Notes: generated from the sequence alone by a model not told the origin. 8,596 bases of DNA from CAZWBR01 sp964404205 (GCA_964404205.1 CAYOJD010000120.1:1-8596), one strand, 5' to 3'. Shown: positions 1-6,736, counted from the stretch's first letter. Numbers and translations: made by a program.

Positions 1-107
1 TTACGTCCTTCCACTTCAATGGTCGAGACATACGCTTTGGTCAACAGCCTGTATTCGGTGGTGTCCTTCTTTACAGGAAACGGTTTCTGGTATGAAAAGC
101 CTGACAT
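1..107 (-). CDS. Class I fumarate hydratase, N-terminal fragment (gene runs off the left edge)
   Basis: Reading the minus strand from the ATG at 105-107 gives an open frame of 35 full codons that leaves the window without a stop. The peptide contains YQKPFPVKKDTTEYRLLTK followed by a valine/glutamate-rich stretch. This matches the start of the large, oxygen-sensitive [4Fe-4S] class I fumarases as I remember them (a PFPLGKDxTEYRLLTK-like segment near residue 8). The enzyme interconverts fumarate and malate in the cytoplasm; many anaerobic Bacteroidota use it in the reductive branch to succinate. The cluster cysteines and catalytic residues lie outside the window, so only the N-terminal signature supports the call. 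The sequence before the ATG is A-rich (AATTAACAAAAAAACAGAACC), as usual for this phylum. The gene diverges from the PPDK regulator. Confidence 0.75.
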   Translation of the reverse strand, partial: MSGFSYQKPFPVKKDTTEYRLLTKAYVSTIEVEGR

Positions 108-423
108 GGTTCTGTTTTTTTGTTAATTACCAATATGTTTGAAGTTTGTGAGCAACATTGCTACAATGTCAATAATTGCGCGTTAAAGATAGCGATTAAT
201 CGTTGAACAACGGGTGATTGAGCAGGGCTAAACAGGAGATTTTCGGTGGGTATGACCAAAATGGAACGGGTTTAAATAGTACAACCGTTGGATGAAACCG
301 TTTCGGTTGAGGGGCGGGGGCAATGTAAACCCGGTTTGTTGCTGAACAAAGCGGAGGGTTAATTGTCAATAGGATAGGCCCCCGTGTGGAGGGGAAAGCG
401 GTTTTAATATTTAACGATGGAGT
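108..423. other. Divergent intergenic region, fumarase / PPDK regulator
   Basis: No convincing coding sequence is seen in these 316 bases. For the leftward fumarase gene there is a weak Bacteroidota-type promoter: TATCTTTA on the minus strand (184-191), with a TTG (208-210) 16 bases further upstream, slightly short of usual spacing. A perfect TAnnTTTG (TATGTTTG, plus strand, 134-141) has no well-placed -33 element and lies about 290 bases from the rightward gene, so it is doubtful. Small inverted repeats are present: ACATTG-CTA-CAATGT (155-169), CGTTG-AA-CAACG (201-212), AACCG-TTT-CGGTT (296-308) and TTTGTT-GCTG-AACAAA (335-350). Any could be an operator or chance. No clear promoter for the gene at 424 was found. 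Confidence 0.4.
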
Positions 424-1281
424 ATGGAAAAGAAAAACAATGCCAATAAGTTACCGCCCATCTATATTGTTTCGGGTGGTAAGGGGCTGGCCGGCGATGC
501 AGTTGTGCAGTCGGTTTTGATACAGTTTCCCAACAACAAGGTGCCGGTAATGATTGTCCCCGATGTGTTAACGGCCGAACGGATTGACGAAGTGACCTCA
601 ATGGTACTCTCTGCCGGCGGGGTAATTGTCCATACGATGGTCGACCCTGAGGCGCGCAAGATGCTTACCGAGTCGTGTGACCGAAAAGAGGTGAAGCATA
701 TCGATTTGGTAGGCGACCTCTCCGGTTGGCTTTCAGCGTTGCTACACCGCGAACCTATCAGCAAACCGGGTCTTTACCGGTTACGGAATATCGACTATTT
801 CAAACGGATAGAGGCGATCGATTTTACGTTGAAAGTCGACGATGGGCAAAACCCCGAAAAGATTAAACAGGCCGACATTGTCCTTACCGGCGTTTCGCGT
901 ACCGGGAAGACCCCTTTAAGCGTTTATTTGGCGATGTTTGGCTGGAAGGTAGCCAATGTACCCATTGTTCCGGGCATCGATCTTCCCGAAGAGCTGTTTC
1001 TTACCGATCCCGGCAGGGTGTTTGGGTTGAATATCTCGTCTGTCTATCTGATAGCGCAGCGGGCCAACAGGATTCAGCATCTGGGAATGGACGAAGGGGC
1101 CGATTATGTCGACCGGCGCAAGGTGAACGATGAACTGGAGTATGCCCGTCGTATATTTGCCCGTGGCGGTTTCACCGAAATACAGGTTACCAACAAGCCT
1201 ATCGAATCGTCGGCCAACGAGATTTTGACCATCCTGACCGCCCGCTACAATATGGAAGAGTGGAAGCGGGAGGCATTGTAA
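424..1281 (+). CDS. Pyruvate, phosphate dikinase (or PEP synthase) regulatory protein, bifunctional kinase/phosphorylase (DUF299 family)
   Basis: The product has 285 residues, close to the family's usual 270-290. Family members inactivate PPDK or PEP synthase by ADP-dependent phosphorylation of a threonine and reactivate it by Pi-dependent dephosphorylation, in the cytoplasm. The clearest marker is the unusual P-loop GVSRTGKTPLS starting at residue 156, followed by YLAMFGWKVANVPIV, which is nearly diagnostic. Upstream of it, EAIDFTLKVDDG (130-141) matches the conserved segment before the P-loop. The C-terminal part (YVDRRKVNDELEYARRIF, then NKPIESSANEIL) aligns with the substrate-binding end of E. 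coli PpsR as I recall it. The N-terminus reads YIVSGGKGLAGDAV where most relatives have a SDGTG-type motif, which I take as a Bacteroidota variant. The ATG at 424 is preceded by GGAG only two bases away. The target enzyme is not in the window. The molecular function is well supported; which dikinase or synthase it controls is inferred. Confidence 0.92.
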   Translation: MEKKNNANKLPPIYIVSGGKGLAGDAVVQSVLIQFPNNKVPVMIVPDVLTAERIDEVTSMVLSAGGVIVHTMVDPEARKMLTESCDRKEVKHIDLVGDLSGWLSALLHREPISKPGLYRLRNIDYFKRIEAIDFTLKVDDGQNPEKIKQADIVLTGVSRTGKTPLSVYLAMFGWKVANVPIVPGIDLPEELFLTDPGRVFGLNISSVYLIAQRANRIQHLGMDEGADYVDRRKVNDELEYARRIFARGGFTEIQVTNKPIESSANEILTILTARYNMEEWKREAL

Positions 1282-1321
1282 CCTGCCGAAAGTTGTTGTC
1301 CGTTTTAAATCAATACCGGAC

Positions 1322-1354
1322 TTTGTAGGGCTGACAGAAAATGATTATCTTTTG
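1322..1354 (+). promoter_or_regulatory. Candidate Bacteroidota-type promoter for the membrane-protein gene
   Basis: TTTG at 1322-1325 is followed after 20 bases by TATCTTTTG at 1346-1354. This resembles the phylum consensus TTTG (-33) and TAnnTTTG (-7), with one extra base inside the -7 element. Transcription would begin near 1361. That is downstream of the ATG at 1341 and about 25 bases before the ATG at 1386, which favours the latter as the true start. Confidence 0.35.
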
Positions 1355-1385
1355 CCATTCATTGATACCCATTAATCGACATTCT

Positions 1386-1910
1386 ATGGAAAAAAGAGAG
1401 AACCGTCCTGTTGCCCGAACCATGCGGGCGCTTCACCGCGACATTGGTTTTTTAATTCTGGGCCTCACCGTGATTTATGCCTTGAGCGGAGTTGTCCTCA
1501 TCTATCGCGGGACCGATTTTCTGAAATCGGAAAAGCAGATTGAGCGTTCGCTGGCCCCTAACCTGAGCGAAGCCGATCTGGGGAAAGAGCTTCGGATGCG
1601 GGAGTTTAAGGTAGAGAAAAGCGAAGGGGAGACGCTTTACTTCCGTGGCGGTAGTTATAATCAATCGACTGGGGTGGCGATTGTTACGGTGAAGGAGTTG
1701 ATTTTTCCTTTTAACAAATTTGCCAGTTTACATAAAGCGCCATCCAATGGCACCGTTCATTGGTTTACCACCGTATATGGGGTGTTGTTGTTTTTTATGG
1801 CTGTTTCAGCATTCTGGATGTTTAAACCGCAATCGAAACGGTTTCGTCGGGGAATGATTTTCGTCGCTGCCGGTGTGGTGCTGGCTGTGGTTTTGTTGTT
1901 TCTGAAATAG
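1386..1910 (+). CDS. Small PepSY-associated-type inner membrane protein
   Basis: The product has 174 residues from the ATG at 1386. An in-frame ATG at 1341 would add 15 residues (MIIFCHSLIPINRHS) that do not resemble the family and would start upstream of the candidate promoter. Three membrane helices are visible: about 20-40 (IGFLILGLTVIYALSGVVLIY), 125-146 (HWFTTVYGVLLFFMAVSAFW) and 156-173. About 80 residues between helices 1 and 2 probably face the periplasm. The opening MRALHRDIGFLILGL resembles the LHRWLGLILGL start of PepSY-associated transmembrane proteins, and LHKAP at 115-119 before helix 2 fits the same layout. Histidines 17, 116 and 125 lie at helix edges. Relatives have been linked to iron/siderophore uptake or redox chains, but nothing here fixes a role. 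The gene lies 104 bases after the PPDK regulator, probably with its own promoter. The family call is moderate; the function is unknown. Confidence 0.65.
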   Translation: MEKRENRPVARTMRALHRDIGFLILGLTVIYALSGVVLIYRGTDFLKSEKQIERSLAPNLSEADLGKELRMREFKVEKSEGETLYFRGGSYNQSTGVAIVTVKELIFPFNKFASLHKAPSNGTVHWFTTVYGVLLFFMAVSAFWMFKPQSKRFRRGMIFVAAGVVLAVVLLFLK

Positions 1911-1945
1911 CATTGGATAATACACGGCAGTTTTTTATTCTGCAT

Positions 1946-1980
1946 AAGAAAGGGGCAACCAAACAGTTGCCCCTTTCTTT
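1946..1980. terminator. Strong intrinsic terminator, probably bidirectional, between convergent genes
   Basis: A perfect 14-bp inverted repeat has arms AAGAAAGGGGCAAC (1946-1959) and GTTGCCCCTTTCTT (1966-1979) around a 6-base loop. The core is GC-rich. On the plus strand the stem runs into a T-rich tail (CTTTTTAATA). On the minus strand the 3' arm itself ends in TTTCTT, giving a shorter U-tract. It lies 36 bases past the stop of the membrane-protein gene and 23 bases past the stop of carB, so it plausibly ends transcription from both sides. Confidence 0.85.
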
Positions 1981-2002
1981 TTAATACTTTGAAATACTTT
2001 TT

Positions 2003-5000
2003 TTACTTGTACTCGTTCCAGGCTTTAATCGCAATATCTTCGATATCCATCTTGCAGATGGCGTAGATAAAGGCCGAAGCCACACGGGCGTTTGTAATCA
2101 GCGGAACATTGTAGTCGATGGCGTTGCGGCGGATGCGGTAGCCATTCGACAACTCACGTTTGGTATGGTCTTTTGGAATGTTGATGACCATTTCGATTTT
2201 GCGTTGCTTAATCAACTCCAGCGCGTTGGGGAATTTGTCCTCTTCGTCGGGCCAGTAGACCTCTTCGGTTTCCACACCATTGTCTTTAAAAAACTTATGG
2301 GTCCCGCCGGTCGAATAGATGGTGAAGCCACGTTCTTTTAGCATCTTGGCACTTTGCAGCAACTCTATCTTTCCGCGAGCCGGTCCGCTCGAAATCAGGA
2401 TGCTTTTTTTCGGGATGCGGTAGCCAACCGAGAGCATTGATTTGAGGATGGCTTCATAAAAATTTTCGCCAATGCAGGCCACTTCGCCGGTCGATGCCAT
2501 ATCGACACCCAAAACAGGGTCGGCATTCAGCAATCGGTGGAAAGAGAACTGCGGCGCTTTTACCCCCACATAGTCGAGTTCGAAGAGCGATTTGTCGGGT
2601 TTCTGGAACGGCACGTCGAGCATGGCCTTGGTGGCAATCTCAATCAAGTTGGTCTTCAGTACTTTCGAAACGAACGGGAAGGAGCGCGAAGCCCTGAGGT
2701 TACATTCGATTACCTTGATATCGTTGTCTTTGGCAAGATATTGGATATTGAATGGCCCGGTAATTTCGAGCGCTTTGGCAATCTTCTTAGAGATTTTCTT
2801 GACCCGGCGAATGGTTTCGATATAGAGTTTTTGTGGCGGGAAAACAATCGTGGCATCGCCCGAGTGGACGCCGGCAAACTCGACATGTTCGGAGATGGCA
2901 TAAGCCACAATCTCGCCATCTTTGGCCACCGCATCGACCTCAATCTCTTTGGCGTTTTCGATAAATTCGGAAACGACCACCGGATGTTCTTTCGATACAT
3001 GGGCTGCCAGATGAAGGAAATGCTCCAACTGGTCGCGGTTCGAAACCACATTCATGGCTGCGCCGGAGAGTACATACGACGGACGAATCAGCACGGGGAA
3101 GCCTACTTCGTCGACAAACTTATAGATTTCGTCGATGGTGGTAAGCTGACTCCAGCGCGGCTGGTCGACTTCCAGTTCGTCGAGCATTGCCGAGAATTTG
3201 TTGCGGTTTTCGGCATTGTCAATTTTTTCGGCAGTAGTACCCAGAATCGGGATATTCTGACGGTGCAGTTTCATTGCCAAATTGTTGGGTATCTGTCCGC
3301 CCATCGAGAGCACAGTTCCTTTGGGCTCTTCGAGGTCGCAAATATCGAGTACCCGTTCGAGGGTCAGTTCATCGAAATAGAGACGGTCGCAATTGTCGTA
3401 ATCGGTCGAAACGGTCTCCGGATTGTAGTTGATCATGATGGAACGGTAGCCCTCTTTTCGGATGGTATTTACCGCATTGACCGAACACCAGTCAAATTCG
3501 ACCGAGGAGCCAATACGGTATGCCCCTGAGCCCAATACAATCACCGACTGTCCGTCGTGTTTAAACTCGACATCATTCTCTGTGCCGTTATAAGTGAGAT
3601 AGAGATAGTTGGTCAGTGCGGGATATTCGCCGGCCAGCGTATCGATCTGCTTGACACAGGGAATAATTCCCTTGCTTTTGCGGTATTGACGAACCTTTAT
3701 CAGGTCGTTGTGGATTTCTGTATCGGGGCTTTTTAATACCAGACGGGCCAGCTGGAAGTCGGAGTAGCCCTGCTTTTTGGCCATAACCAGTTTGTCGTCC
3801 GGAAGTTCCTCCATCGTATTGTATTCAATCAACTCATTGCGGAGTTGGTAGATATGCGACAGTTTTTCGAGGAACCATTTGTCGATTTTGGTAATTTGGT
3901 GGATTGTATCGACCGAATATCCTTTGTGGAACGCTTCGGCAATGGCAAAAATCCGTCGGTCGGTTGGGTTCATCAACTCTTCGTCGATATCGGTAATCTC
4001 CATTTCCCCGCGATTGCCTACAAAGCCGTGCATGCCAAGGCCAACCATCCGGATGCCTTTTTGGATAGCCTCTTCGAACGAACGGCCAATGGCCATAATC
4101 TCGCCAACCGATTTCATGCTTGAGCCGAGGTTCTTCGATACCCCTACAAATTTACTTAAATCCCAGCGCGGGATTTTTACCACCACATAGTCAAGAGCCG
4201 GTTCGAAGCAGGCGGTGGTTACCTTGGTTACCGAGTTTTTCAGCTCGTGCAGGCCGTAACCTAACCCCAGTTTGGCGGCTACGAAGGCGAGCGGGTAACC
4301 TGTTGCTTTCGATGCCAGTGCCGACGAACGCGACAAACGGGCATTGACCTCAATCACACGGTAATCTTCGGAGTTGGGGTCGAGGGCAAACTGTACGTTA
4401 CATTCGCCTACGACACCAATCTTGCGGATGATTTTGATGGAGAGTGCACGTAGTTTATGGTATTCGCTGTTCGATAGCGTTTGCGAAGGTGCCACCACAA
4501 TCGATTCGCCGGTATGGATACCAAGCGGGTCGAAGTTTTCCATGTTGCAAACGGTGATGCAGTTGTCGTAACGGTCGCGCACCACTTCGTATTCCACCTC
4601 TTTCCAACCTTTAATCGACTCTTCGACCAATATTTGGTGAGAATAGGAAAACGCATTGGCTGCCAGTTTATTCAGCTCTTCCATGTTGGAGCAGAAGCCA
4701 GAGCCCAATCCTCCGAGGGTGTATGCGGCACGGATAATCAGCGGGAAGCCCAGTTTTTCGGCTGCTACACGCGCTGCTTCAATCGATTCGCAGGCGATGC
4801 TTTTTGGGGTAAGAACATCAATCTCACGAAGGATACCGGCAAAAATTTCGCGGTCTTCGGTATTGATAATCGACTGTACCGGGGTTCCCACCACCTGTAT
4901 GTTGTATTTTTCGAGGATTCCCTTGCGGAAAAGTTCGACTCCACAGTTGAGTGCCGTTTGTCCGCCAAAGGCCAGCAATATGCCATCGGGGCGCTCTTTC

Positions 5001-5233
5001 TGTATCACCTTTTCGACAAAATGGGCCGTAACCGGAAGGAAATAGATTTTGTCGGCAATATCTTCAGAGGTCTGAATGGTTGCAATATTGGGGTTAATCA
5101 GAATGGTATAGACCCCCTCTTCCTTCAACGCCTTCAGTGCCTGAGAGCCGGAGTAGTCGAACTCGCCGGCTTCGCCGATTTTGAGTGCTCCCGACCCGAG
5201 GACGATTACCTTTTTAATATTTGTGTTGAGCAT
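2003..5233 (-). CDS. carB: Carbamoyl-phosphate synthase (glutamine-hydrolysing) large subunit
   Basis: The product has 1076 residues, the normal CarB length. CarB makes carbamoyl phosphate from bicarbonate, two ATP and ammonia channelled from CarA, feeding arginine and pyrimidine synthesis. The two homologous halves are evident. The first has VLGSGALKIGEAGEFDYSGS (11-30), TEDRE (125-129), an ATP-grasp with GGLGSG (174-179), GIHTGES (238-244) and EVNARLSRSSALASKATG (295-312). An oligomerisation region follows (about 400-550). The second half starts near 560 with VLGSGAYRIGSSVEFDW, then PSYVLSGAAMNV (718-729), GVHSGDAT (788-795) and ECNLRASRSFPFVSK (843-857). An MGS-like allosteric domain fills about 939-1076. 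Many segments match eukaryotic CAD/CPS1 more closely than E. coli CarB (SGAAMNV, YNPETVSTDYD, GAYRIGSSVEFDW). The start at 5233 was chosen because homology begins there; 22 further in-frame codons upstream look noncoding. The gene follows carA by 113 bases and is probably co-transcribed. Confidence 0.97.
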   Translation of the reverse strand: MLNTNIKKVIVLGSGALKIGEAGEFDYSGSQALKALKEEGVYTILINPNIATIQTSEDIADKIYFLPVTAHFVEKVIQKERPDGILLAFGGQTALNCGVELFRKGILEKYNIQVVGTPVQSIINTEDREIFAGILREIDVLTPKSIACESIEAARVAAEKLGFPLIIRAAYTLGGLGSGFCSNMEELNKLAANAFSYSHQILVEESIKGWKEVEYEVVRDRYDNCITVCNMENFDPLGIHTGESIVVAPSQTLSNSEYHKLRALSIKIIRKIGVVGECNVQFALDPNSEDYRVIEVNARLSRSSALASKATGYPLAFVAAKLGLGYGLHELKNSVTKVTTACFEPALDYVVVKIPRWDLSKFVGVSKNLGSSMKSVGEIMAIGRSFEEAIQKGIRMVGLGMHGFVGNRGEMEITDIDEELMNPTDRRIFAIAEAFHKGYSVDTIHQITKIDKWFLEKLSHIYQLRNELIEYNTMEELPDDKLVMAKKQGYSDFQLARLVLKSPDTEIHNDLIKVRQYRKSKGIIPCVKQIDTLAGEYPALTNYLYLTYNGTENDVEFKHDGQSVIVLGSGAYRIGSSVEFDWCSVNAVNTIRKEGYRSIMINYNPETVSTDYDNCDRLYFDELTLERVLDICDLEEPKGTVLSMGGQIPNNLAMKLHRQNIPILGTTAEKIDNAENRNKFSAMLDELEVDQPRWSQLTTIDEIYKFVDEVGFPVLIRPSYVLSGAAMNVVSNRDQLEHFLHLAAHVSKEHPVVVSEFIENAKEIEVDAVAKDGEIVAYAISEHVEFAGVHSGDATIVFPPQKLYIETIRRVKKISKKIAKALEITGPFNIQYLAKDNDIKVIECNLRASRSFPFVSKVLKTNLIEIATKAMLDVPFQKPDKSLFELDYVGVKAPQFSFHRLLNADPVLGVDMASTGEVACIGENFYEAILKSMLSVGYRIPKKSILISSGPARGKIELLQSAKMLKERGFTIYSTGGTHKFFKDNGVETEEVYWPDEEDKFPNALELIKQRKIEMVINIPKDHTKRELSNGYRIRRNAIDYNVPLITNARVASAFIYAICKMDIEDIAIKAWNEYK

Positions 5234-5300
5234 TGGTTGTATTTTTTTTATTGATATTCTATTGTTTAATGCTTGAACGACAAGGTCTCTGCGTGTCAAA

Positions 5301-5331
5301 GCAGATGGACTTTTAATCTTTTGCCGTCTGC
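5301..5331. repeat. Imperfect inverted repeat in the carA-carB spacer
   Basis: GCAGATGG (5301-5308) and CCGTCTGC (5324-5331) pair at 7 of 8 positions around a 15-base T-rich loop. In the carA-carB transcript (minus strand) the mismatch is C opposite A, so the RNA hairpin would be weak, and no U-tract follows. It could affect message stability or the CarA:CarB ratio, or be chance. No promoter for carB was found in the 113-base spacer. Confidence 0.25.
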
Positions 5332-5346
5332 CTCTTCTCTTTAAGT

Positions 5347-6423
5347 TTAACTCTTTTTCCCGGCGATAACGTTATTGATAAAATCGTCGAACAGGAACTC
5401 CGTATCTACCGGGCCTGATGAGGCTTCGGGGTGGAACTGCGTGGAGAAGAAGGGTTTCGATTTGTGCCGGATACCTTCGTTGGTATTGTCGTTCACATTG
5501 ATAAACAATGGCTCCCAGTCTGATGGCAAGGTCTCGTTGGCAATGGCATAACCGTGGTTTTGCGAGGTGATAAAGCAGCGGTTGGTTCCATTGAGCAGAA
5601 CGGGCTGGTTATGGCTGCGGTGGCCATATTTTAGCTTGTAGGTTTCGCAACCGGCAGCCAGGCCAAGTAGCTGGTTGCCCAGACAGATGCCCATAATTGG
5701 TTTTTCGAGGCTGATGGCTTTTTTGATATGCTTCACGGTGATGTCGCACATGGTAGGGTCGCCGGGGCCGTTGGTAAGGAAGAGGCCGTCGTAGTCGAGG
5801 GTGTTGAAATCGAAATCCCATGGAACGCGGGTAACTTTGGCGCCGCGGTCGAGCAGGCAGCGGATGATATTGTTTTTTACCCCGCAATCGACCAATACCA
5901 CATGTTCGTTGCCGTCGCCATAGGTGGTTACCTCATTGGTGCTGGCAATCTCGACCAGATTGACCTGGTTTGGGTCGAAGAATGGTATTTCATCGCTTTC
6001 AAATTCAATTTTTCCAAGCATGGAGCCCTTTTCGCGAAGGATTTTGGTCAGCGCGCGGGTATCGATATCATACAATCCCGGTACATTTTGGCTTTTCAGC
6101 CAGTCGCCCAGGCTCAGCATCGCGTTCCAGTGGCTGTATTCGAACGAATAGTCCGAAATAATAAGACCGGTAATGTGAATCTTGTTCGATTCATAAAAGC
6201 GGTGGATGCCATCTTGCTGCAAGTCGGTCGGTACGCCGTAGTTGCCAATCAGCGGGTAGGTCGAAACCAGGATTTGTCCGGTGTACGACGGGTCGGTGAG
6301 GCTCTCGGGGTAACCGGTCATGGCCGTGTAGAAGACCACCTCACCGGCGACTGATTTTTCGTAGCCAAACGATTTGCCGCTGAATGCAGTTCCATCTTCA
6401 AGGATTAATTTTACTTTTCGCAT
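5347..6423 (-). CDS. carA: Carbamoyl-phosphate synthase small subunit (glutamine amidotransferase)
   Basis: The product has 358 residues, slightly shorter than E. coli CarA (about 382). CarA hydrolyses glutamine and passes ammonia through a tunnel to CarB. The N-terminal CPSase_sm domain covers about 1-130 (LEDGTAFSGKSFG at 8-20, GEVVFYTAMTGYPESLTDPS at 27-46, PLIGNYGVP at 57-65, DTRALTKILREKG at 121-133). The class I GATase domain covers about 174-352. It has the oxyanion segment TNGPGDP (217-223), the nucleophile Cys247 in MGICLGNQLLGLAAG, and the catalytic pair His331/Glu333 in QFHPEASSGP, so the triad is intact. YPLIGNYGVP, the SHWNAMLSL stretch and the SMLGK segment (134-138) look CAD-like rather than E. 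coli-like, in step with its CarB partner. The ATG at 6421-6423 is preceded by an A-rich leader with a promoter and attenuator-like hairpin. The gene diverges from argR. Confidence 0.97.
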   Translation of the reverse strand: MRKVKLILEDGTAFSGKSFGYEKSVAGEVVFYTAMTGYPESLTDPSYTGQILVSTYPLIGNYGVPTDLQQDGIHRFYESNKIHITGLIISDYSFEYSHWNAMLSLGDWLKSQNVPGLYDIDTRALTKILREKGSMLGKIEFESDEIPFFDPNQVNLVEIASTNEVTTYGDGNEHVVLVDCGVKNNIIRCLLDRGAKVTRVPWDFDFNTLDYDGLFLTNGPGDPTMCDITVKHIKKAISLEKPIMGICLGNQLLGLAAGCETYKLKYGHRSHNQPVLLNGTNRCFITSQNHGYAIANETLPSDWEPLFINVNDNTNEGIRHKSKPFFSTQFHPEASSGPVDTEFLFDDFINNVIAGKKS

Positions 6424-6476
6424 TGTATTGAAAGGATTTTATCTGTTTTTCTGTTATTTACCCAACTATTTCTCAG

Positions 6477-6522
6477 AAAAAATGCGTTTCCACTACTTTG
6501 TTTTCAGCAGTAAAAACGCATT
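6477..6522 (-). terminator. Attenuator-like intrinsic terminator in the carA leader
   Basis: Read on the minus strand, AATGCGTTTTTACTGC (6522-6507) pairs without bulges with GTAGTGGAAACGCATT (6496-6481). This gives a 16-bp stem with three G-U pairs around a 10-base loop (TGAAAACAAA), immediately followed by a run of six U (6482-6477). On the plus strand no T-tract follows the stem, so the signal is oriented with carA. It lies about 85 bases downstream of the carA promoter and 53 bases before the carA ATG. A terminator between a promoter and its gene suggests transcription attenuation, or a short RNA ending here. A possible antiterminator is leader segment GTCAAACG (6558-6551), whose AAACG can pair with CGTTT of the 5' arm; this alternative is short and uncertain. 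Confidence 0.6.
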
Positions 6523-6570
6523 CTTTCGGGCGCTTTGCAATTGATATTCTCGTTTGACTTCGCACGGCTA

Positions 6571-6601
6571 CAAAAGTAATTCAAATCGGTGACATTCCCA
6601 A
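6571..6601 (-). promoter_or_regulatory. Bacteroidota-type promoter for carAB
   Basis: On the minus strand TTG (6601-6599) is followed after 20 bases by TACTTTTG (6578-6571), an exact match to TAnnTTTG. This is the best promoter in the window. Transcription would start near 6565, giving a leader of about 140 bases that includes the attenuator-like hairpin. Confidence 0.6.
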
Positions 6602-6612
6602 TACGTTGCATT

Positions 6613-6630
6613 TGAATTTATAATTATTCA
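6613..6630. promoter_or_regulatory. TGAAT/ATTCA inverted repeat upstream of the carA promoter (possible ArgR site)
   Basis: TGAAT (6613-6617) and ATTCA (6626-6630) are exact inverted arms 8 bases apart. The half-sites match the E. coli ARG box (TGAAT-N4-ATTCA), but the spacing is 4 bases longer. With strict 4-base spacing, two overlapping frames each match 12 of 14 positions. The element lies just upstream of the carA -33 hexamer. In such A/T-rich DNA chance matches are common. Confidence 0.3.
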
Positions 6631-6675
6631 CATTAAATTAATATTGGAGGTTTAAATTAAATAAATATACAAAAA

Positions 6676-6736
6676 TGAATCATTTTTTTGCATAAAATGT
6701 ATAAAATTGCACTTTGGTTTTGTATAAACATTGAAA
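6676..6736. promoter_or_regulatory. Candidate ArgR operator cluster
   Basis: Three elements beginning TGnAT recur at 22-23 base intervals: TGAATCATTTTTTT (6676), TGTATAAAATTGCA (6698-6711) and TGTATAAACATTGA (6721-6734). The last two each match 11 of 14 positions of the ARG-box core TGAATwwwwATTCA; the first is weaker (10 of 14). The regular two-helical-turn spacing and the position upstream of argR, divergent from carAB, fit ArgR autoregulation or arginine control of carAB. The Bacteroidota ArgR site is not known to me, so the assignment is inference. Confidence 0.35.

Noticed and set aside
108..423. Small palindromes as a possible repeat array or attachment site
   Set aside because: The inverted repeats are short, unrelated to each other and not repeated elsewhere in the window; there is no integrase, tRNA or direct repeat nearby.
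1341..1385. Upstream ATG extension of the membrane protein
   Set aside because: The 15 added residues are not family-like, and the extension overlaps the candidate promoter.
2537..3529. Long plus-strand open frame of 330 codons inside carB
   Set aside because: It is antisense to the second half of carB, whose homology is continuous. The translation shows no recognisable domain and the frame is a codon-bias shadow. The same applies to 4481-5254 (antisense to carB) and 5728-6354 (antisense to carA).
5234..5299. Upstream in-frame start for carB at 5299
   Set aside because: The 22 extra codons (beginning MTRRDLVVQALNN) lie in the spacer and match nothing in CarB, whose homology begins with KKVIVLGSG just after the Met at 5233.
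6473..6565. 30-codon GTG-start frame on the minus strand through the carA leader hairpin, with three Arg codons (positions 2, 6, 12)
   Set aside because: The GTG would lie at the predicted transcription start with no ribosome-binding region, the Arg codons are scattered rather than in a run, and the frame covers the terminator stem without the usual leader-peptide layout. Probably chance.
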